NCBI GenBank assembly: GCA_945868475.1 | Contig: CAMBLM010000001.1 | Span: 124,001-188,000, forward strand | DNA from: an uncultured Ruminococcus sp. | Lineage (GTDB): Bacteria; Bacillota; Clostridia; Oscillospirales; Ruminococcaceae | Length of the DNA: 64,000 bases | Reading direction: 5' to 3' | Notes under the pieces: model-generated | Database searches by the model: none | What the model was told of the DNA's origin: nothing | What the model saw: only the letters and a program-made list of their open reading frames with translations | In this document: piece by piece, positions 35,955 through 45,966 of the stretch | How the letters are laid out: the number at the start of each line of letters is the position of its first letter | Position numbering within the stretch: the first letter of the stretch is position 1 | Translations under genes and position numbers: made by a program

Positions 35955-36425
35955 GTGCCAAGAAGAGGTAAAATCGCAAAGCGTGAAGTTTTGTGTGATC
36001 CGGTTTACAATTCTGAGATCGTAACACGTCTTATCAACAACATTATGCTTGACGGTAAGAAGGGTGTTGCTCAGAAGATCGTTTACGGTGCATTCGACAT
36101 CGTAGCAGAGAAGACAGGCAAGGACGCTCTCGAAGCATTCAATGAAGCTCTCGAAAACATCATGCCTCTCCTCGAAGTAAAGGCTCGCCGTGTAGGTGGT
36201 GCAACATATCAGGTTCCTATGGAGGTGCGTCCCGAAAGACGTCAGACTCTCGGACTCAGATGGCTCACAACTTATTCCAGAGCAAGAAGCGAAAGAACCA
36301 TGAAGGAAAGACTTGCAGCTGAAATTATGGACGCTCTCAACGGTACCGGCGGTGCTTGCAAGAAGCGCGAAGATACTCATAAGATGGCTGAAGCTAACAA
36401 GGCATTTGCACATTACCGTTGGTAA
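35955..36425 (+). CDS. rpsG: 30S ribosomal protein S7
   Basis: S7, 156 residues, a primary 16S rRNA binding protein of the 30S head. Conserved [38 protein letters not shown] and [19 protein letters not shown] are present. The start is GTG at 35955, giving the standard length and placed after AAGGAGG; an earlier in-frame ATG would only add unrelated residues from the hairpin region. It lies 35 bp before fusA. Confidence 0.97.
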   Translation: MPRRGKIAKREVLCDPVYNSEIVTRLINNIMLDGKKGVAQKIVYGAFDIVAEKTGKDALEAFNEALENIMPLLEVKARRVGGATYQVPMEVRPERRQTLGLRWLTTYSRARSERTMKERLAAEIMDALNGTGGACKKREDTHKMAEANKAFAHYRW

Positions 36426-36460
36426 AACGGCTGATGCTGCAATTTATGGAGGTTTAATTT

Positions 36461-38542
36461 ATGCCAAGAGATTGTTCACTTGAAGATACAAGAAATATTG
36501 GTATAATGGCCCACATTGACGCAGGTAAAACAACCACAACTGAGCGTATCCTTTTCTATACCGGTGTAAACCACAAGATCGGTGAAACTCACGACGGTGC
36601 TGCAACAATGGACTGGATGGCACAGGAGCAGGAGAGAGGTATCACAATTACTTCCGCTGCTACAACTGCACACTGGGCAGGCCATAGAATCAATATTATC
36701 GACACCCCCGGCCACGTTGACTTTACAGTTGAAGTTGAACGTTCACTTCGTGTACTCGACGGTTCTGTAACGGTTCTCTGTGCAAAGGGCGGCGTTGAGC
36801 CCCAGACAGAAACAGTTTGGAGACAGGCAAATAAATATCAGGTACCGAGAATGGTATATGTAAACAAGATGGATATCATGGGTGCAAACTTCTACCACGT
36901 TATAGATATGATGCACGACCGTCTTAAATGTAACGCTGTTCCGATCCAGCTCCCTATCGGTGCTGAGGACGACTTCAAGGGACTTGTTGACCTTGTTGAA
37001 ATGAAGGCTTACGTTTACTATGACGACCTCGGAAAGGATATCAGAGTTGAAGATATCCCTGCTGATATGGTTGAAAAGGCTCAGAAATACCATGAAGCTA
37101 TGCTCGAGGCTGTTGCTGAGCAGGATGATGAGATCATGGAAAAATACCTCGGCGGTGAGGAAATTACCATTGATGAGATCAAGAAATGTATCCGTAAGGG
37201 TACTATCGCAAATACAATGGTTCCTGTTGTATGCGGTACTTCTTACAGAAATAAGGGCGTTCAGAAGCTCCTCGACGCTATCGTTGACTATATGCCTTCT
37301 CCGCTCGATATCCCTCACATCAAGGGCGTAAACCCTGAAACAGGTGAGGAAGAGGAAAGACCTTCCTCTGATGATGAGCCGTTTGCAGCTCTCGCATTCA
37401 AGATCGCTACTGACCCATTCGTTGGTAAGCTCTGCTACTTCCGTGTTTACTCCGGTAAGGTAGACGCAGGCGCAACTGTCCTCAATGCTACAAAGGACAA
37501 CAGCGAAAGAATGGGACGTATCCTCCAGATGCATTCTAACCACAGAAAGGATATCGATACCTGTTATGCAGGTGATATCGCTGCTTGTGTTGGTCTGAAG
37601 AATACAACTACCGGTGATACGCTTTGCGATCCTAAGCACCCGATCATTCTCGAATCCATGGAATTCCCTGAGCCTGTTATCCAGCTCGCTATCGAGCCTA
37701 AGACTAAGGCCGGTCAGGAAAAGATGGGTATCGGTCTTTCAAAGCTTGCTGAAGAAGACCCGACCTTCAAGACATGGACAGATGAAGAAACGGGACAGAC
37801 TATCATCGCCGGTATGGGTGAACTTCACCTTGATATCATCGTTGACCGTCTTCTCAGAGAATTTAAGGTTGAAGCTAACGTAGGTGCTCCTCAGGTTGCT
37901 TACAAGGAAACTGTCAAGACTCTTGCTGATGTAGATCACAAGTACGCTCGTCAGTCCGGTGGTAAGGGTCAGTACGGTCACGTTAAGATCAAGCTTGAAC
38001 CTAACGAATCCGGTAAGGGTTACGAGTTTATCAATGCAGTTGTCGGCGGTGCTATTCCTAAGGAATATATCCCTGCTGTTGACAAGGGTATCCAGGGCGC
38101 TATGAAGTCCGGTATCCTCGCAGGTTATCCTGTAGTTGACGTAAAGGTTACTCTTTACGATGGTTCTTACCATGAAGTTGACTCCTCTGAAATGGCATTC
38201 TCGATTGCAGGTTCTATGGCGTTCAAGGAAGCTATGAAGAAGGCTAACCCATGCATTCTCGAACCTATCATGAAGGTATCCGCTATCGTTCCTGAAGACT
38301 TTATGGGAACAGTTATCGGTGACCTCAACTCCAGAAGAGGACAGATCCTCGGCCAGGAGATCAACAACGGAACAGCTCAGGTAGATGCTCTCGTTCCGCT
38401 CTCTGAAATGTTCGGTTACTCCAACGACCTCCGTTCCAAGACACAGGGTCGTGGTCAGTACACAATGGAACCACACAGCTATGTAGAAGTTCCTAAGAAC
38501 GTTGCTGAAAAGATCATGACTGCAAGAGGCAAGGCTGAATAA
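36461..38542 (+). CDS. fusA: Elongation factor G
   Basis: EF-G, 693 residues, the GTPase that drives ribosome translocation. P-loop [15 protein letters not shown] near residue 17, switch II region DTPGHVDF, and NKMD are visible. Domains II to V are complete to the C-terminus (ARGKAE). Preceded by GGAGG. Codon choice here (AGA, GTT, GCT, TCC) is more biased than in neighbouring low-expression genes, as expected for a highly expressed gene. Confidence 0.98.
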   Translation: MPRDCSLEDTRNIGIMAHIDAGKTTTTERILFYTGVNHKIGETHDGAATMDWMAQEQERGITITSAATTAHWAGHRINIIDTPGHVDFTVEVERSLRVLDGSVTVLCAKGGVEPQTETVWRQANKYQVPRMVYVNKMDIMGANFYHVIDMMHDRLKCNAVPIQLPIGAEDDFKGLVDLVEMKAYVYYDDLGKDIRVEDIPADMVEKAQKYHEAMLEAVAEQDDEIMEKYLGGEEITIDEIKKCIRKGTIANTMVPVVCGTSYRNKGVQKLLDAIVDYMPSPLDIPHIKGVNPETGEEEERPSSDDEPFAALAFKIATDPFVGKLCYFRVYSGKVDAGATVLNATKDNSERMGRILQMHSNHRKDIDTCYAGDIAACVGLKNTTTGDTLCDPKHPIILESMEFPEPVIQLAIEPKTKAGQEKMGIGLSKLAEEDPTFKTWTDEETGQTIIAGMGELHLDIIVDRLLREFKVEANVGAPQVAYKETVKTLADVDHKYARQSGGKGQYGHVKIKLEPNESGKGYEFINAVVGGAIPKEYIPAVDKGIQGAMKSGILAGYPVVDVKVTLYDGSYHEVDSSEMAFSIAGSMAFKEAMKKANPCILEPIMKVSAIVPEDFMGTVIGDLNSRRGQILGQEINNGTAQVDALVPLSEMFGYSNDLRSKTQGRGQYTMEPHSYVEVPKNVAEKIMTARGKAE

Positions 38543-38569
38543 GTTTTTTAGTAAAATTTATAAAAAAGC

Positions 38570-38598
38570 TTGCTTTTTCGGTTCAAATCTGTTATTAT
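38570..38598 (+). promoter_or_regulatory. Possible tuf promoter
   Basis: TTGCTT and TATTAT are spaced 17 bp apart in the 103-bp gap between fusA and tuf; TATAAT also occurs at 38604-38609. It may provide extra tuf transcription besides the str operon transcript. Confidence 0.4.
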
Positions 38599-38645
38599 AG
38601 TATTATAATAAATCCCATTATATATTATCTAAGGAGGAAATTCCA

Positions 38646-39845
38646 ATGGCAAAGGCACATTTCGAACGTACTAAGCCCCACGTAAATATTGGTACTATCG
38701 GTCACGTTGACCACGGTAAGACAACTCTTACAGCTGCTATCACTAAGACACTCGCTCTCGAAGGTCTTGCAGAGAAGAAGGACTACGCAAACATCGACTC
38801 TGCTCCTGAAGAGAGAGAGAGAGGTATCACAATCAATACAGCTCACGTTGAGTATGAGACAAAGAACCGTCACTATGCTCACGTTGACTGCCCGGGCCAC
38901 GCTGACTATGTTAAGAACATGATCACCGGTGCTGCTCAGATGGACGGCGCTATCCTCGTAGTTGCTGCTACTGATGGTCCTATGGCTCAGACTAAGGAGC
39001 ATCTCCTTCTTGCTCGTCAGGTTGGCGTTCCTTACATCGTTGTATTCATGAACAAGTGCGACCAGGTTGACGATCCTGAACTTCTCGAACTCGTTGAAAT
39101 GGATATCCGTGAAACACTTGACAAGTACGAATTCCCTGGCGATGATACACCTATCATCAAGGGTTCTGCTTACCAGGCTCTTATGGCTCCTGATGACCTC
39201 AGCGATCCTGCTTACGCTCCTATCCTTGAACTCATGGATGCTGTTGACACTTATATTCCTACACCTGACCGTAAGGCAGACCTTCCTTTCCTTATGCCTG
39301 TCGAAGACGTATTCACAATCACAGGTCGTGGTACAGTTGCTACAGGTAGAGTTGAAAGAGGCCAGCTCAAGACTGGTGACGAAGTTGAGATCATCGGTCT
39401 TACAACTGAAAGAGCTAAGACAGTTGTAACCGGTATCGAAATGTTCAGAAAGATCCTTGACTACGCTGAGGCAGGCGATAACATCGGTGCTCTTCTCCGT
39501 GGTATTCAGAGAAACGAAATCGAAAGAGGTCAGGTTCTTTGTAAGCCGGGTTCTATCCACCCACACACAAAGTTCAAGGGTCAGGTTTACGTTCTTAAGA
39601 AAGAAGAAGGCGGCCGTCATACTCCTTTCTTCAACAACTACAGACCTCAGTTCTACTTCAGAACAACTGACGTTACTGGCGTAATCACTCTTCCTGCTGA
39701 TAAGGAAATGTGCATGCCTGGCGATAACGTAACAATGGATGTTGAGCTCATCACTCCTATCGCTATCGAAGAAGGCCTCCGTTTCGCTATCCGTGAAGGT
39801 GGTAGAACAGTAGGTTCAGGCGTTGTTACAGGTATCAACGAATAA
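38646..39845 (+). CDS. tuf: Elongation factor Tu
   Basis: EF-Tu, 399 residues, delivers aminoacyl-tRNA to the ribosome. P-loop [10 protein letters not shown], switch region [28 protein letters not shown] and NKCD are all present; domains II and III are complete. Preceded by AAGGAGG. It ends the str operon at a strong terminator. Codon use is highly biased. Confidence 0.99.
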   Translation: MAKAHFERTKPHVNIGTIGHVDHGKTTLTAAITKTLALEGLAEKKDYANIDSAPEERERGITINTAHVEYETKNRHYAHVDCPGHADYVKNMITGAAQMDGAILVVAATDGPMAQTKEHLLLARQVGVPYIVVFMNKCDQVDDPELLELVEMDIRETLDKYEFPGDDTPIIKGSAYQALMAPDDLSDPAYAPILELMDAVDTYIPTPDRKADLPFLMPVEDVFTITGRGTVATGRVERGQLKTGDEVEIIGLTTERAKTVVTGIEMFRKILDYAEAGDNIGALLRGIQRNEIERGQVLCKPGSIHPHTKFKGQVYVLKKEEGGRHTPFFNNYRPQFYFRTTDVTGVITLPADKEMCMPGDNVTMDVELITPIAIEEGLRFAIREGGRTVGSGVVTGINE

Positions 39846-39905
39846 TTTATTCATCGAATAATTAATTCGTTTCCTTAACATTACGTTTGATTCGTAAATA
39901 AAATT

Positions 39906-39938
39906 CGCTCTTGCCGAGTAATTGGCAAGAGCGTTTTT
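39906..39938 (+). terminator. Terminator of the str operon
   Basis: A 10-bp perfect stem CGCTCTTGCC / GGCAAGAGCG with an 8-nt loop, then TTTTT. Confidence 0.93.
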
Positions 39939-39974
39939 GTTTATTTCGGAATTATTATGAGGATACATAAAAAG

Positions 39975-40009
39975 AAACAGCGCTGCCGATAATCGACAGC
40001 GCTGTTTTT
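39975..40009. terminator. Terminator of the ferredoxin gene
   Basis: An 11-bp stem AAACAGCGCTG / CAGCGCTGTTT. T runs exist on both strands. On the minus strand it follows the ferredoxin stop codon. Confidence 0.85.
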
Positions 40010-40022
40010 TGTTTAAATTAAA

Positions 40023-40193
40023 TTATGCTTCAGCAGGAGCGCCAACAGGACAAGTACCTGCGCAAGCGCCGCAATCGATGCACTTATCAGCGTCGATAAC
40101 GTACTTGCCGTCACCTTCTGTGATAGCGCCAACGGGACAACCGTCTGCACAAGCTCCGCACATGATGCATTCATCTGAAATTTTGTATGCCAT
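40023..40193 (-). CDS. 2[4Fe-4S] ferredoxin
   Basis: A 56-residue clostridial-type ferredoxin. It starts MAYKISDECIMCGACADGCP and has a second CIDCGACAGTCP motif, so each half has CxxCxxCxxxCP for one [4Fe-4S] cluster. It is a soluble low-potential electron carrier for fermentation enzymes such as pyruvate:ferredoxin oxidoreductase or hydrogenase. GGGAGGTG precedes the ATG at 40193. It is a single-gene transcript with its own promoter and terminator. An overlapping 77-codon frame on the same strand is not the gene. Confidence 0.95.
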   Translation of the reverse strand: MAYKISDECIMCGACADGCPVGAITEGDGKYVIDADKCIDCGACAGTCPVGAPAEA

Positions 40194-40244
40194 AGTATGA
40201 CACCTCCCATAAGTATTAGGAAATAGGGCTTTCCTTCATTCGTC

Positions 40245-40273
40245 ATTATAGCATATCAATTGTGAAAAAGCAA
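40245..40273 (-). promoter_or_regulatory. Promoter of the ferredoxin gene
   Basis: On the minus strand TTGCTT and TATAAT are 17 bp apart; the -10 ends 52 bp upstream of the start codon. Confidence 0.75.
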
Positions 40274-40321
40274 TATATATTTTGTAATTTATATAAAATT
40301 TAAAATATTTTCGATTAGGAC

Positions 40322-40527
40322 TTGAAATAGTCATTAAAATAAAGTAAAATAATATTAGTTGATTATTTTTAAAGGGGGATTTTGCCGTGTTTAAATTTTT
40401 TTCATCCCTCTCATTGCGCCCAAACTCTCATTCCATCGTAATACTACTATAACTATACGCTAAAACTGCTGTGAAATTACCGTTTCGCAGCTTTTTATAT
40501 TTTCAGAAAATGTCAAGATACATTTTC
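40322..40527 (+). promoter_or_regulatory. purE promoter and structured leader
   Basis: TTGAAA (40322-40327) and TAAAAT (40345-40350) are spaced 17 bp apart. The roughly 195-nt leader can form AGGGGGAT/ATCCCTCT (40373-40411), a terminator-like stem (see 40468-40497) and GAAAATGT/ACATTTTC (40506-40527) before AGGAGG. The fold matches no purine, PRPP or other riboswitch that I know. It may control the purine cluster by attenuation. Confidence 0.5.
40468..40497 (+). terminator. Terminator-like hairpin inside the purE leader
   Basis: A 9-bp stem GCTGTGAAA / TTTCGCAGC with the loop TTACCG, one T-G pair, followed by TTTTTATATTTT. It lies about 55 bp upstream of the purE start. Confidence 0.65.
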
Positions 40528-40552
40528 TTATGGTTTTTGCAGGAGGTTTTTT

Positions 40553-41053
40553 ATGAAAAAGGTTGCTATCATTATGGGCAGCGACAGCGATCTGCCCGTT
40601 GTCAAAAAAGCGATCGATGAGCTGAAAGACTATGGCGTTCCTTATGAATGTCACGTTATGTCTGCTCACCGTTCACCGCAGCTTGCAAGCGAGTTTGCTT
40701 CTAACGCAAAAGCAAACGGATTCGGCGTTATCATCTGCGCTGCCGGTATGGCTGCTCACCTTGCAGGTGTCGTTGCGGGTCACACTACTCTTCCTGTTAT
40801 CGGTATTCCGTGCAAATCAGCTGTCCTTGACGGTATGGATGCGCTCCTTGCTACTGTAATGATGCCGAGTGGGATCCCTGTTGCAACTGTTGCTATCGAC
40901 GGTGCTAAGAACGCTGCTATCCTTGCGGTCCAGATGCTTGCACTTTCGGACGAAGCTCTTGCTGAAAAGCTGGAAAAAGCTAAGGCTGATATGCTTGAGG
41001 GCGTTAAGGTCAAGGATGCTAAGCTTCAGGCTGAACTCAACAATTTATACTAA
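40553..41053 (+). CDS. purE: N5-carboxyaminoimidazole ribonucleotide mutase
   Basis: PurE, 166 residues, class I. It moves the carboxyl group in N5-CAIR to give CAIR. The signature [15 protein letters not shown] at the start, the conserved [10 protein letters not shown] and [18 protein letters not shown], and [20 protein letters not shown] are present. Class I normally works with PurK, which is not in this window. First gene of the purine cluster, AGGAGG site. Confidence 0.96.
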   Translation: MKKVAIIMGSDSDLPVVKKAIDELKDYGVPYECHVMSAHRSPQLASEFASNAKANGFGVIICAAGMAAHLAGVVAGHTTLPVIGIPCKSAVLDGMDALLATVMMPSGIPVATVAIDGAKNAAILAVQMLALSDEALAEKLEKAKADMLEGVKVKDAKLQAELNNLY

Positions 41054-41064
41054 TTTTTAAACTG

Positions 41065-41132
41065 AAAGTGTACAAAAAATCAAGCAAAATCTCGAATAAA
41101 TGGATTTTGCGCCGATTTTTTGTCTACACTTT
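41065..41132 (+). promoter_or_regulatory. Long intercistronic hairpin between purE and purC
   Basis: Three successive helices pair across this stretch: AAAGTGTA/TACACTTT, CAAAAAATC/GATTTTTTG and GCAAAATC/GATTTTGC, about 25 bp in all around an 11-nt loop. No T run follows, so it is more likely an mRNA processing or stability element than a terminator. Confidence 0.6.
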
Positions 41133-41184
41133 GATTAAAAATTAGTATTATAATCTTGTAATCAATTAATGGAGGAATAAAATC

Positions 41185-41901
41185 ATGGAAAACATTGTAA
41201 AGGCAGAACAGCTCTATGAGGGCAAAGCAAAGAAAGTATTCGCAACCAACGATCCTGACTACGTTATCGTTGACTACAAGGACGATGCGACAGCTTTCAA
41301 CGGCGAAAAGAAGGGTACTATCAGAGGCAAGGGCGTTGTCAACAACAAGATGACAAACTATATGTTCAAGCAGCTCGAAGCAGCAGGCGTTCCTACTCAC
41401 CTCGTTGAAGAACTTTCCGACCGCGAAACACTCGTTAAGCACGTTGAGATCGTTCCCCTCGAAGTTATCGTTCGTAATGTAGCAGCCGGCAGCTTCTCCA
41501 AGAAGCTCGGAATCGCAGAGGGTACTCCGCTCAAAAGACCAACACTTGAATTCTCCTACAAGAACGACGATCTCGGCGATCCGTTCATCAATGATTACTA
41601 TGCTCTCGGCCTTGGACTTGCAACACAGGAAGAGATCGACGACATCACAAAGTATGCTTTCAAGGTAAATGAGTTTATGCTCGGTTTCTTCAAGAATATC
41701 GGCATCGACCTCATCGACTTCAAGATCGAATTCGGCAGATTCCACGGCAAGATCATTCTCGCTGACGAAATTTCTCCCGATACATGCCGTTTCTGGGACA
41801 GCAAGACACACGAAAAGCTCGATAAGGACAGATTCCGTCGTGATATGGGCGGCGTAGAAGAAGCTTATCAGGAAATGATGAAGCGTATTTTCGGAGAATA
41901 A
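41185..41901 (+). CDS. purC: SAICAR synthetase
   Basis: PurC, 238 residues. It condenses CAIR with aspartate using ATP to form SAICAR. Conserved YEGKAKKVF near the start, [13 protein letters not shown] and then [23 protein letters not shown], and the acidic [14 protein letters not shown] segment are visible. Four bases separate it from the next gene, so the two are cotranscribed. purB is not seen in the window. Confidence 0.97.
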   Translation: MENIVKAEQLYEGKAKKVFATNDPDYVIVDYKDDATAFNGEKKGTIRGKGVVNNKMTNYMFKQLEAAGVPTHLVEELSDRETLVKHVEIVPLEVIVRNVAAGSFSKKLGIAEGTPLKRPTLEFSYKNDDLGDPFINDYYALGLGLATQEEIDDITKYAFKVNEFMLGFFKNIGIDLIDFKIEFGRFHGKIILADEISPDTCRFWDSKTHEKLDKDRFRRDMGGVEEAYQEMMKRIFGE

Positions 41902-41904
41902 GCA

Positions 41905-43326
41905 ATGGGCGGATTTTTCGGAGCAGTTTCACATAACGACTGCATAAGCGACGTTTTCTTCGGTACGGACTACCATTCCCACCTTGGCACCCGCAGAGGC
42001 GGTATGACTGCATATTCCCCCGAACTCGGCTTCCAGAGAAGTATCCATTCCATTGAGAATTCGCCTTTCAGAACAAAGTTTGAGAGCGATATTGAGGGAA
42101 TGAGGGGAAATATCTGCATCGGATGCATCAGCGACTCCGACCCACAGCCTATCCTTGTCCGTTCAAAGCTTGGTCTGTATGCTGTCTGCACAGTCGGCAT
42201 CATCAAAAACAGTGCCGCACTTTGCGACGAGATACTTAACAGCTGCTCGGAAAGCTTTGAAGTTATGAGCAGCGGAAACGTAAATTCCAGCTCACTTATC
42301 GGCGCGCTTATCGCACAGAAAAGTTCGATCGTTGAAGGCATTAAGTATGCGCAGGAAAAGATCGAAGGCTCGATGTCCCTTATGCTCATGACGAGCGACG
42401 GCATCATCGCTGCGAGGGACAAGCTCGGCAGACTTCCTATTATAATAGGTAAGAGAAGCGATGGCTTCTGCCTTTCTCTCGAATCATTCGCATTCCAGAA
42501 GCTTGGCTATGAAACCTACCGCGAACTTCTCCCCGGCGAGATAGTAAAGCTTACCTCGGATAACTGCGAAGTGCTTTACGGCGGCGGAAAGGATATGAAA
42601 ATATGCTCGTTCCTCTGGACTTATTACGGCTATCCGAACTCTGTTTATGAGGGCGTTACCGTTGAAACGATGAGAACGAGAAACGGCGAAATAATGGCTG
42701 AACACGACATCGAAAACGGCTGTCTGCCCGATGTTGACTACGTTTGCGGCGTTCCTGACTCGGGAATTCCTCACGCTATCGGCTATGCGAACCGCAGCGG
42801 TATCCCTTTCGCGCGTCCATTTATCAAATATACCCCGACCTGGCCGAGAAGCTTTATGCCGACCAGCCAGTCTATGAGAAATAAAGTCGCGAAGATGAAG
42901 CTTATCCCTGTACACGAGCTTATCGAGGGCAAAAAGCTCCTCTTTGTTGACGACAGCATCGTCAGAGGAACACAGATGCGTGAAACGGTCGAATTTCTCT
43001 ATGCAAACGGTGCAAAGGAAGTTCACATGCGTTCGGCTTGTCCTCCGATAATGTTCGGCTGCAAGTATCTGAACTTCTCACGCAGCACCTCTGAGCTTGA
43101 ACTCATCGCAAGACAGATCATTGATGAGCAGGAGGGTGCGGACGGACTTAATTATATCGACGAATACAGTGACACAAACACCGAAAGAGGCAAAATTCTC
43201 CGTGAAGAGATCTGCCGCCGCTTAAAGCTCACTTCGCTCGAGTTCCAGTCACTTGACGGAACGATAAAGGCGATCGGACTTGACGGCTGCAAACTCTGTA
43301 CATATTGCTGGAACGGAAAGGAATGA
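41905..43326 (+). CDS. PurF-like protein without glutaminase residues
   Basis: A 473-residue homolog of amidophosphoribosyltransferase, directly before true purF. It begins MGGFFGAVSHND: the invariant nucleophilic Cys that follows the initiator or propeptide is Gly here. The Arg/Tyr region and AHNGN motif of the glutaminase domain (present in the next gene) are replaced, for example by IGCISDSDPQP and CTVGIIKNS. The phosphoribosyltransferase half is kept: YVCGVPDSGIPHA, the loop PRSFMPTSQS, and LLFVDDSIVRGTQ. C-terminal cysteines (GCKLCTYCWNG) resemble the Fe-S ligands of the Bacillus-type enzyme. It may use free ammonia or regulate PurF. This is inferred. Confidence 0.85.
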   Translation: MGGFFGAVSHNDCISDVFFGTDYHSHLGTRRGGMTAYSPELGFQRSIHSIENSPFRTKFESDIEGMRGNICIGCISDSDPQPILVRSKLGLYAVCTVGIIKNSAALCDEILNSCSESFEVMSSGNVNSSSLIGALIAQKSSIVEGIKYAQEKIEGSMSLMLMTSDGIIAARDKLGRLPIIIGKRSDGFCLSLESFAFQKLGYETYRELLPGEIVKLTSDNCEVLYGGGKDMKICSFLWTYYGYPNSVYEGVTVETMRTRNGEIMAEHDIENGCLPDVDYVCGVPDSGIPHAIGYANRSGIPFARPFIKYTPTWPRSFMPTSQSMRNKVAKMKLIPVHELIEGKKLLFVDDSIVRGTQMRETVEFLYANGAKEVHMRSACPPIMFGCKYLNFSRSTSELELIARQIIDEQEGADGLNYIDEYSDTNTERGKILREEICRRLKLTSLEFQSLDGTIKAIGLDGCKLCTYCWNGKE

Positions 43327-43332
43327 TTTCCT

Positions 43333-44757
43333 ATGTTTGATAGTATTCATGAGGAGTGCGGCGTTTTCGGCGTTTATACCCCAAACAGCCCCGATGCTGC
43401 AATGCAGACCTATATGGGTCTGTACGCACTCCAGCACAGAGGTCAGGAGTCCTGCGGAATCGTTTTGAATGACGACGGCGTTTTCAGTTATCATAAAGAC
43501 CTCGGACTTGTCCGTGATGTCTTTACCAAGGATATACTTGAATCACTCGGCAGCGGTACAGCCGCTATAGGCCATGTCCGCTATTCCACAACAGGCAGCT
43601 CCAACCGCAGCAATGCACAGCCACTCGTTGTGCGCCATGTCAAAGGTCCTATGGCTCTTGCACATAACGGAAATCTTGTAAATGCAAGAGAACTTCGTGA
43701 AACCTACGAAATGCGTGGTGCGATATTCCACACCACCAACGATACAGAGGTCATTTCTTATGCAATTACTGAGGAAAGACTGAGCTGTCCGTCTATCGAG
43801 GTGGCTGTTTCCAACGCAATGTGCAAATTGAGAGGTGCATACTCTATCCTTGTTATGTCCCCGACAAAGCTCATCGCGGCAAGAGATCCCGATGGCTTCC
43901 GTCCGCTCTGCCTTGGCAGAACAGCTGACGGCGGCTGGCTCGTTTCGTCCGAAAGCTGTGCATTTGACAGCGTTGGTGCAGAGTTTGTCCGCGAGATTGA
44001 CCCGGGTGAGCTTGTGGTCATCGACCGTGACGGTATCCGTTCGGACAGAAGACACTGCGGCAGACCATCACATATGTGCGTGTTTGAATATGTATATTTC
44101 GCTCGTCCCGACTCCGTTATAAACGGCGTCAGCGTACATAAAGCAAGACTCCGCGCAGGCGAATTCCTGTGGCAGGAACACCCTGTCGAAGCTGATGTAG
44201 TTATCGGCGTACCCGACAGCGGACTCGATGCCGCTCTCGGACTTGCCAATGCATCGGGAATACCTTACGGAGTAGGATTTATCAAAAACCGCTATGTCGG
44301 CAGGACCTTTATCCAGCCGACTCAGACGGAGCGTACAAATTCCGTCAAGATAAAGCTCAATGTCATTCGGGAAACCGTCAAGGACAAGCGTGTTATCCTC
44401 GTTGACGACAGCATCGTAAGAGGTACGACATCAAAGCGTATCGTCAACCTTATCCGCGAAGCGGGCGCAAAGGAAATACACATGAGAATTTCCTGTCCGC
44501 CGTTCAAAAACCCCTGCTATTTCGGCACGGACATCGACAGCCGTGAGAACCTCATCGCCTGCAGAATGTCTGTCAATGAGATAGCAAAGGAGATAGGTGC
44601 TGATTCGCTCGGATATTTAAGCGTTGAGAACCTTAATAAGGTTGCCGAGGACGCAGGCTGCGGCTTCTGTGACGGCTGCTTCACGGGCGAATATCCGGTT
44701 GAAGTTCCGACAGAAATGCCAAAGGACAAATTTGAGTTCAAAATTCATACAAAATAA
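43333..44757 (+). CDS. purF: Amidophosphoribosyltransferase
   Basis: PurF, 474 residues, the committed step of purine synthesis: PRPP plus glutamine gives phosphoribosylamine. The product has a short propeptide (MFDSIHEE) followed by the catalytic Cys9 in CGVFGVY. Glutaminase motifs LQHRGQESCG, GHVRYSTTGSS, LAHNGNLVN and TNDTEVI are intact, as is the PRPP site VILVDDSIVRGTTS. Cysteines in NPCYFG and GCGFCDGCF fit the Bacillus-type Fe-S cluster. It is 6 bp after its degenerate paralogue. Confidence 0.97.
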   Translation: MFDSIHEECGVFGVYTPNSPDAAMQTYMGLYALQHRGQESCGIVLNDDGVFSYHKDLGLVRDVFTKDILESLGSGTAAIGHVRYSTTGSSNRSNAQPLVVRHVKGPMALAHNGNLVNARELRETYEMRGAIFHTTNDTEVISYAITEERLSCPSIEVAVSNAMCKLRGAYSILVMSPTKLIAARDPDGFRPLCLGRTADGGWLVSSESCAFDSVGAEFVREIDPGELVVIDRDGIRSDRRHCGRPSHMCVFEYVYFARPDSVINGVSVHKARLRAGEFLWQEHPVEADVVIGVPDSGLDAALGLANASGIPYGVGFIKNRYVGRTFIQPTQTERTNSVKIKLNVIRETVKDKRVILVDDSIVRGTTSKRIVNLIREAGAKEIHMRISCPPFKNPCYFGTDIDSRENLIACRMSVNEIAKEIGADSLGYLSVENLNKVAEDAGCGFCDGCFTGEYPVEVPTEMPKDKFEFKIHTK

Positions 44758-44855
44758 TAATGCCGATCTGAAGATCGTTCCGAATCAGCACTGCAGTGTG
44801 CGACCGAAACGGCAGGGAACGTGTTTGATCTGCGTTTTTCAAAAAGGAGTAAAAA

Positions 44856-45890
44856 ATGAAAAGTTTTTCTGAAAGCTATAAAGAAGCAGGCGTTGACGTT
44901 ACCGCAGGCTACAAAGCAGTAGAGCTTATGAAAGCTCACGTTGCAAAGACAATGACAAGCGGCGTTCTCTCGGGCATCGGCGGCTTCGGCGGCCTTTTCG
45001 AGCTTGATATGACAGGTATCAGCAAGCCTGTCCTCGTTTCGGGTACAGACGGCGTCGGCACAAAGCTCAAGATCGCATTCCTTATGGATAAGCACAATAC
45101 TGTCGGCATCGACTGCGTTGCAATGTGCGTAAACGACGTTATCTGCTGCGGTGCAAAGCCACAGTTCTTCCTCGACTATATCGCTGTCGGCAAGAACGTT
45201 CCCGAAAAGGTAGCTGATATCGTTTCGGGCGTTGCAGAGGGCTGCGTTCAGTCCGAATGTGCACTCATCGGCGGTGAAACTGCTGAAATGCCGGGCTTCT
45301 ATCCCGTTGACGAGTACGACCTCGCAGGTTTCTCCGTTGGCGTTGTTGACAAGGACAAGATCCTGAAGCCTGACACACAGAAAGCAGGGGACGTTATGAT
45401 CGGCATCAAGTCGAGCGGCGTTCACTCCAACGGCTTCTCCCTTGTAAGAAAGGTATTTACAGTAAACGAGCAGAACCTTGCACGTCACTACAGCGAACTC
45501 GGTTCGACCCTCGGCGAGTGCCTCCTTACACCTACAAAGATCTATGTAAAGGCTGTAATGAAGCTCCTCGATGCTGTTAATGTCAAGGCTATCAGCCACA
45601 TCACGGGCGGCGGCTTCTATGAGAACATCCCACGTTCTCTCCCTAACGGCATTTCCGTTAAGATCGAAAGAAACGCTGTTCAGGTACTTCCTATCTTCAA
45701 CGTTATCCAGTCTGTCGGAAAAATTCCCGAAAGAGATATGTTCAACACATTCAATATGGGCGTTGGTATGACAGTCGTTGTTGATAAGAACGATGTTGAC
45801 AAGGCTATTGCTGCTATCAAGGCGGCAGGCGAGGACGCTTATGTTCTCGGTGAGCTTGTAAACGGCGATGACGGCGTTATCATCGCATAA
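44856..45890 (+). CDS. purM: Phosphoribosylaminoimidazole synthetase (AIR synthetase)
   Basis: PurM, 344 residues, closes FGAM into AIR with ATP. Typical features: [20 protein letters not shown] at the start, [41 protein letters not shown], and [19 protein letters not shown] precedes the ATG. A 98-bp gap with two very small hairpins separates it from purF. Confidence 0.97.
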   Translation: MKSFSESYKEAGVDVTAGYKAVELMKAHVAKTMTSGVLSGIGGFGGLFELDMTGISKPVLVSGTDGVGTKLKIAFLMDKHNTVGIDCVAMCVNDVICCGAKPQFFLDYIAVGKNVPEKVADIVSGVAEGCVQSECALIGGETAEMPGFYPVDEYDLAGFSVGVVDKDKILKPDTQKAGDVMIGIKSSGVHSNGFSLVRKVFTVNEQNLARHYSELGSTLGECLLTPTKIYVKAVMKLLDAVNVKAISHITGGGFYENIPRSLPNGISVKIERNAVQVLPIFNVIQSVGKIPERDMFNTFNMGVGMTVVVDKNDVDKAIAAIKAAGEDAYVLGELVNGDDGVIIA

Positions 45891-45909
45891 TATATTTGCA
45901 AAATAAACG

Positions 45910-45944
45910 ATATTCGGAATTGGCTTTTTCCCGATTCCGAATAT
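45910..45944 (+). repeat. Miniature repeat-like hairpin before purN
   Basis: ATATTCGGAAT (45910-45920) pairs with ATTCCGAATAT (45934-45944) over a short loop. The sequence uses the same AATTCGG motif as the large intergenic elements and may be a minimal or deleted copy. Confidence 0.55.
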
Positions 45945-45966
45945 TTTATAAAGAAAGAGGTGCGCC

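Noticed and set aside
40013-40246. A 77-codon minus-strand frame over the ferredoxin gene
   Set aside because: It is in a different frame from the 56-residue ferredoxin whose cysteine motifs are unmistakable; its product has no family features.
40351-40552. Purine (guanine) riboswitch before purE
   Set aside because: The conserved loop sequences and P1 pattern of the purine aptamer are not visible.
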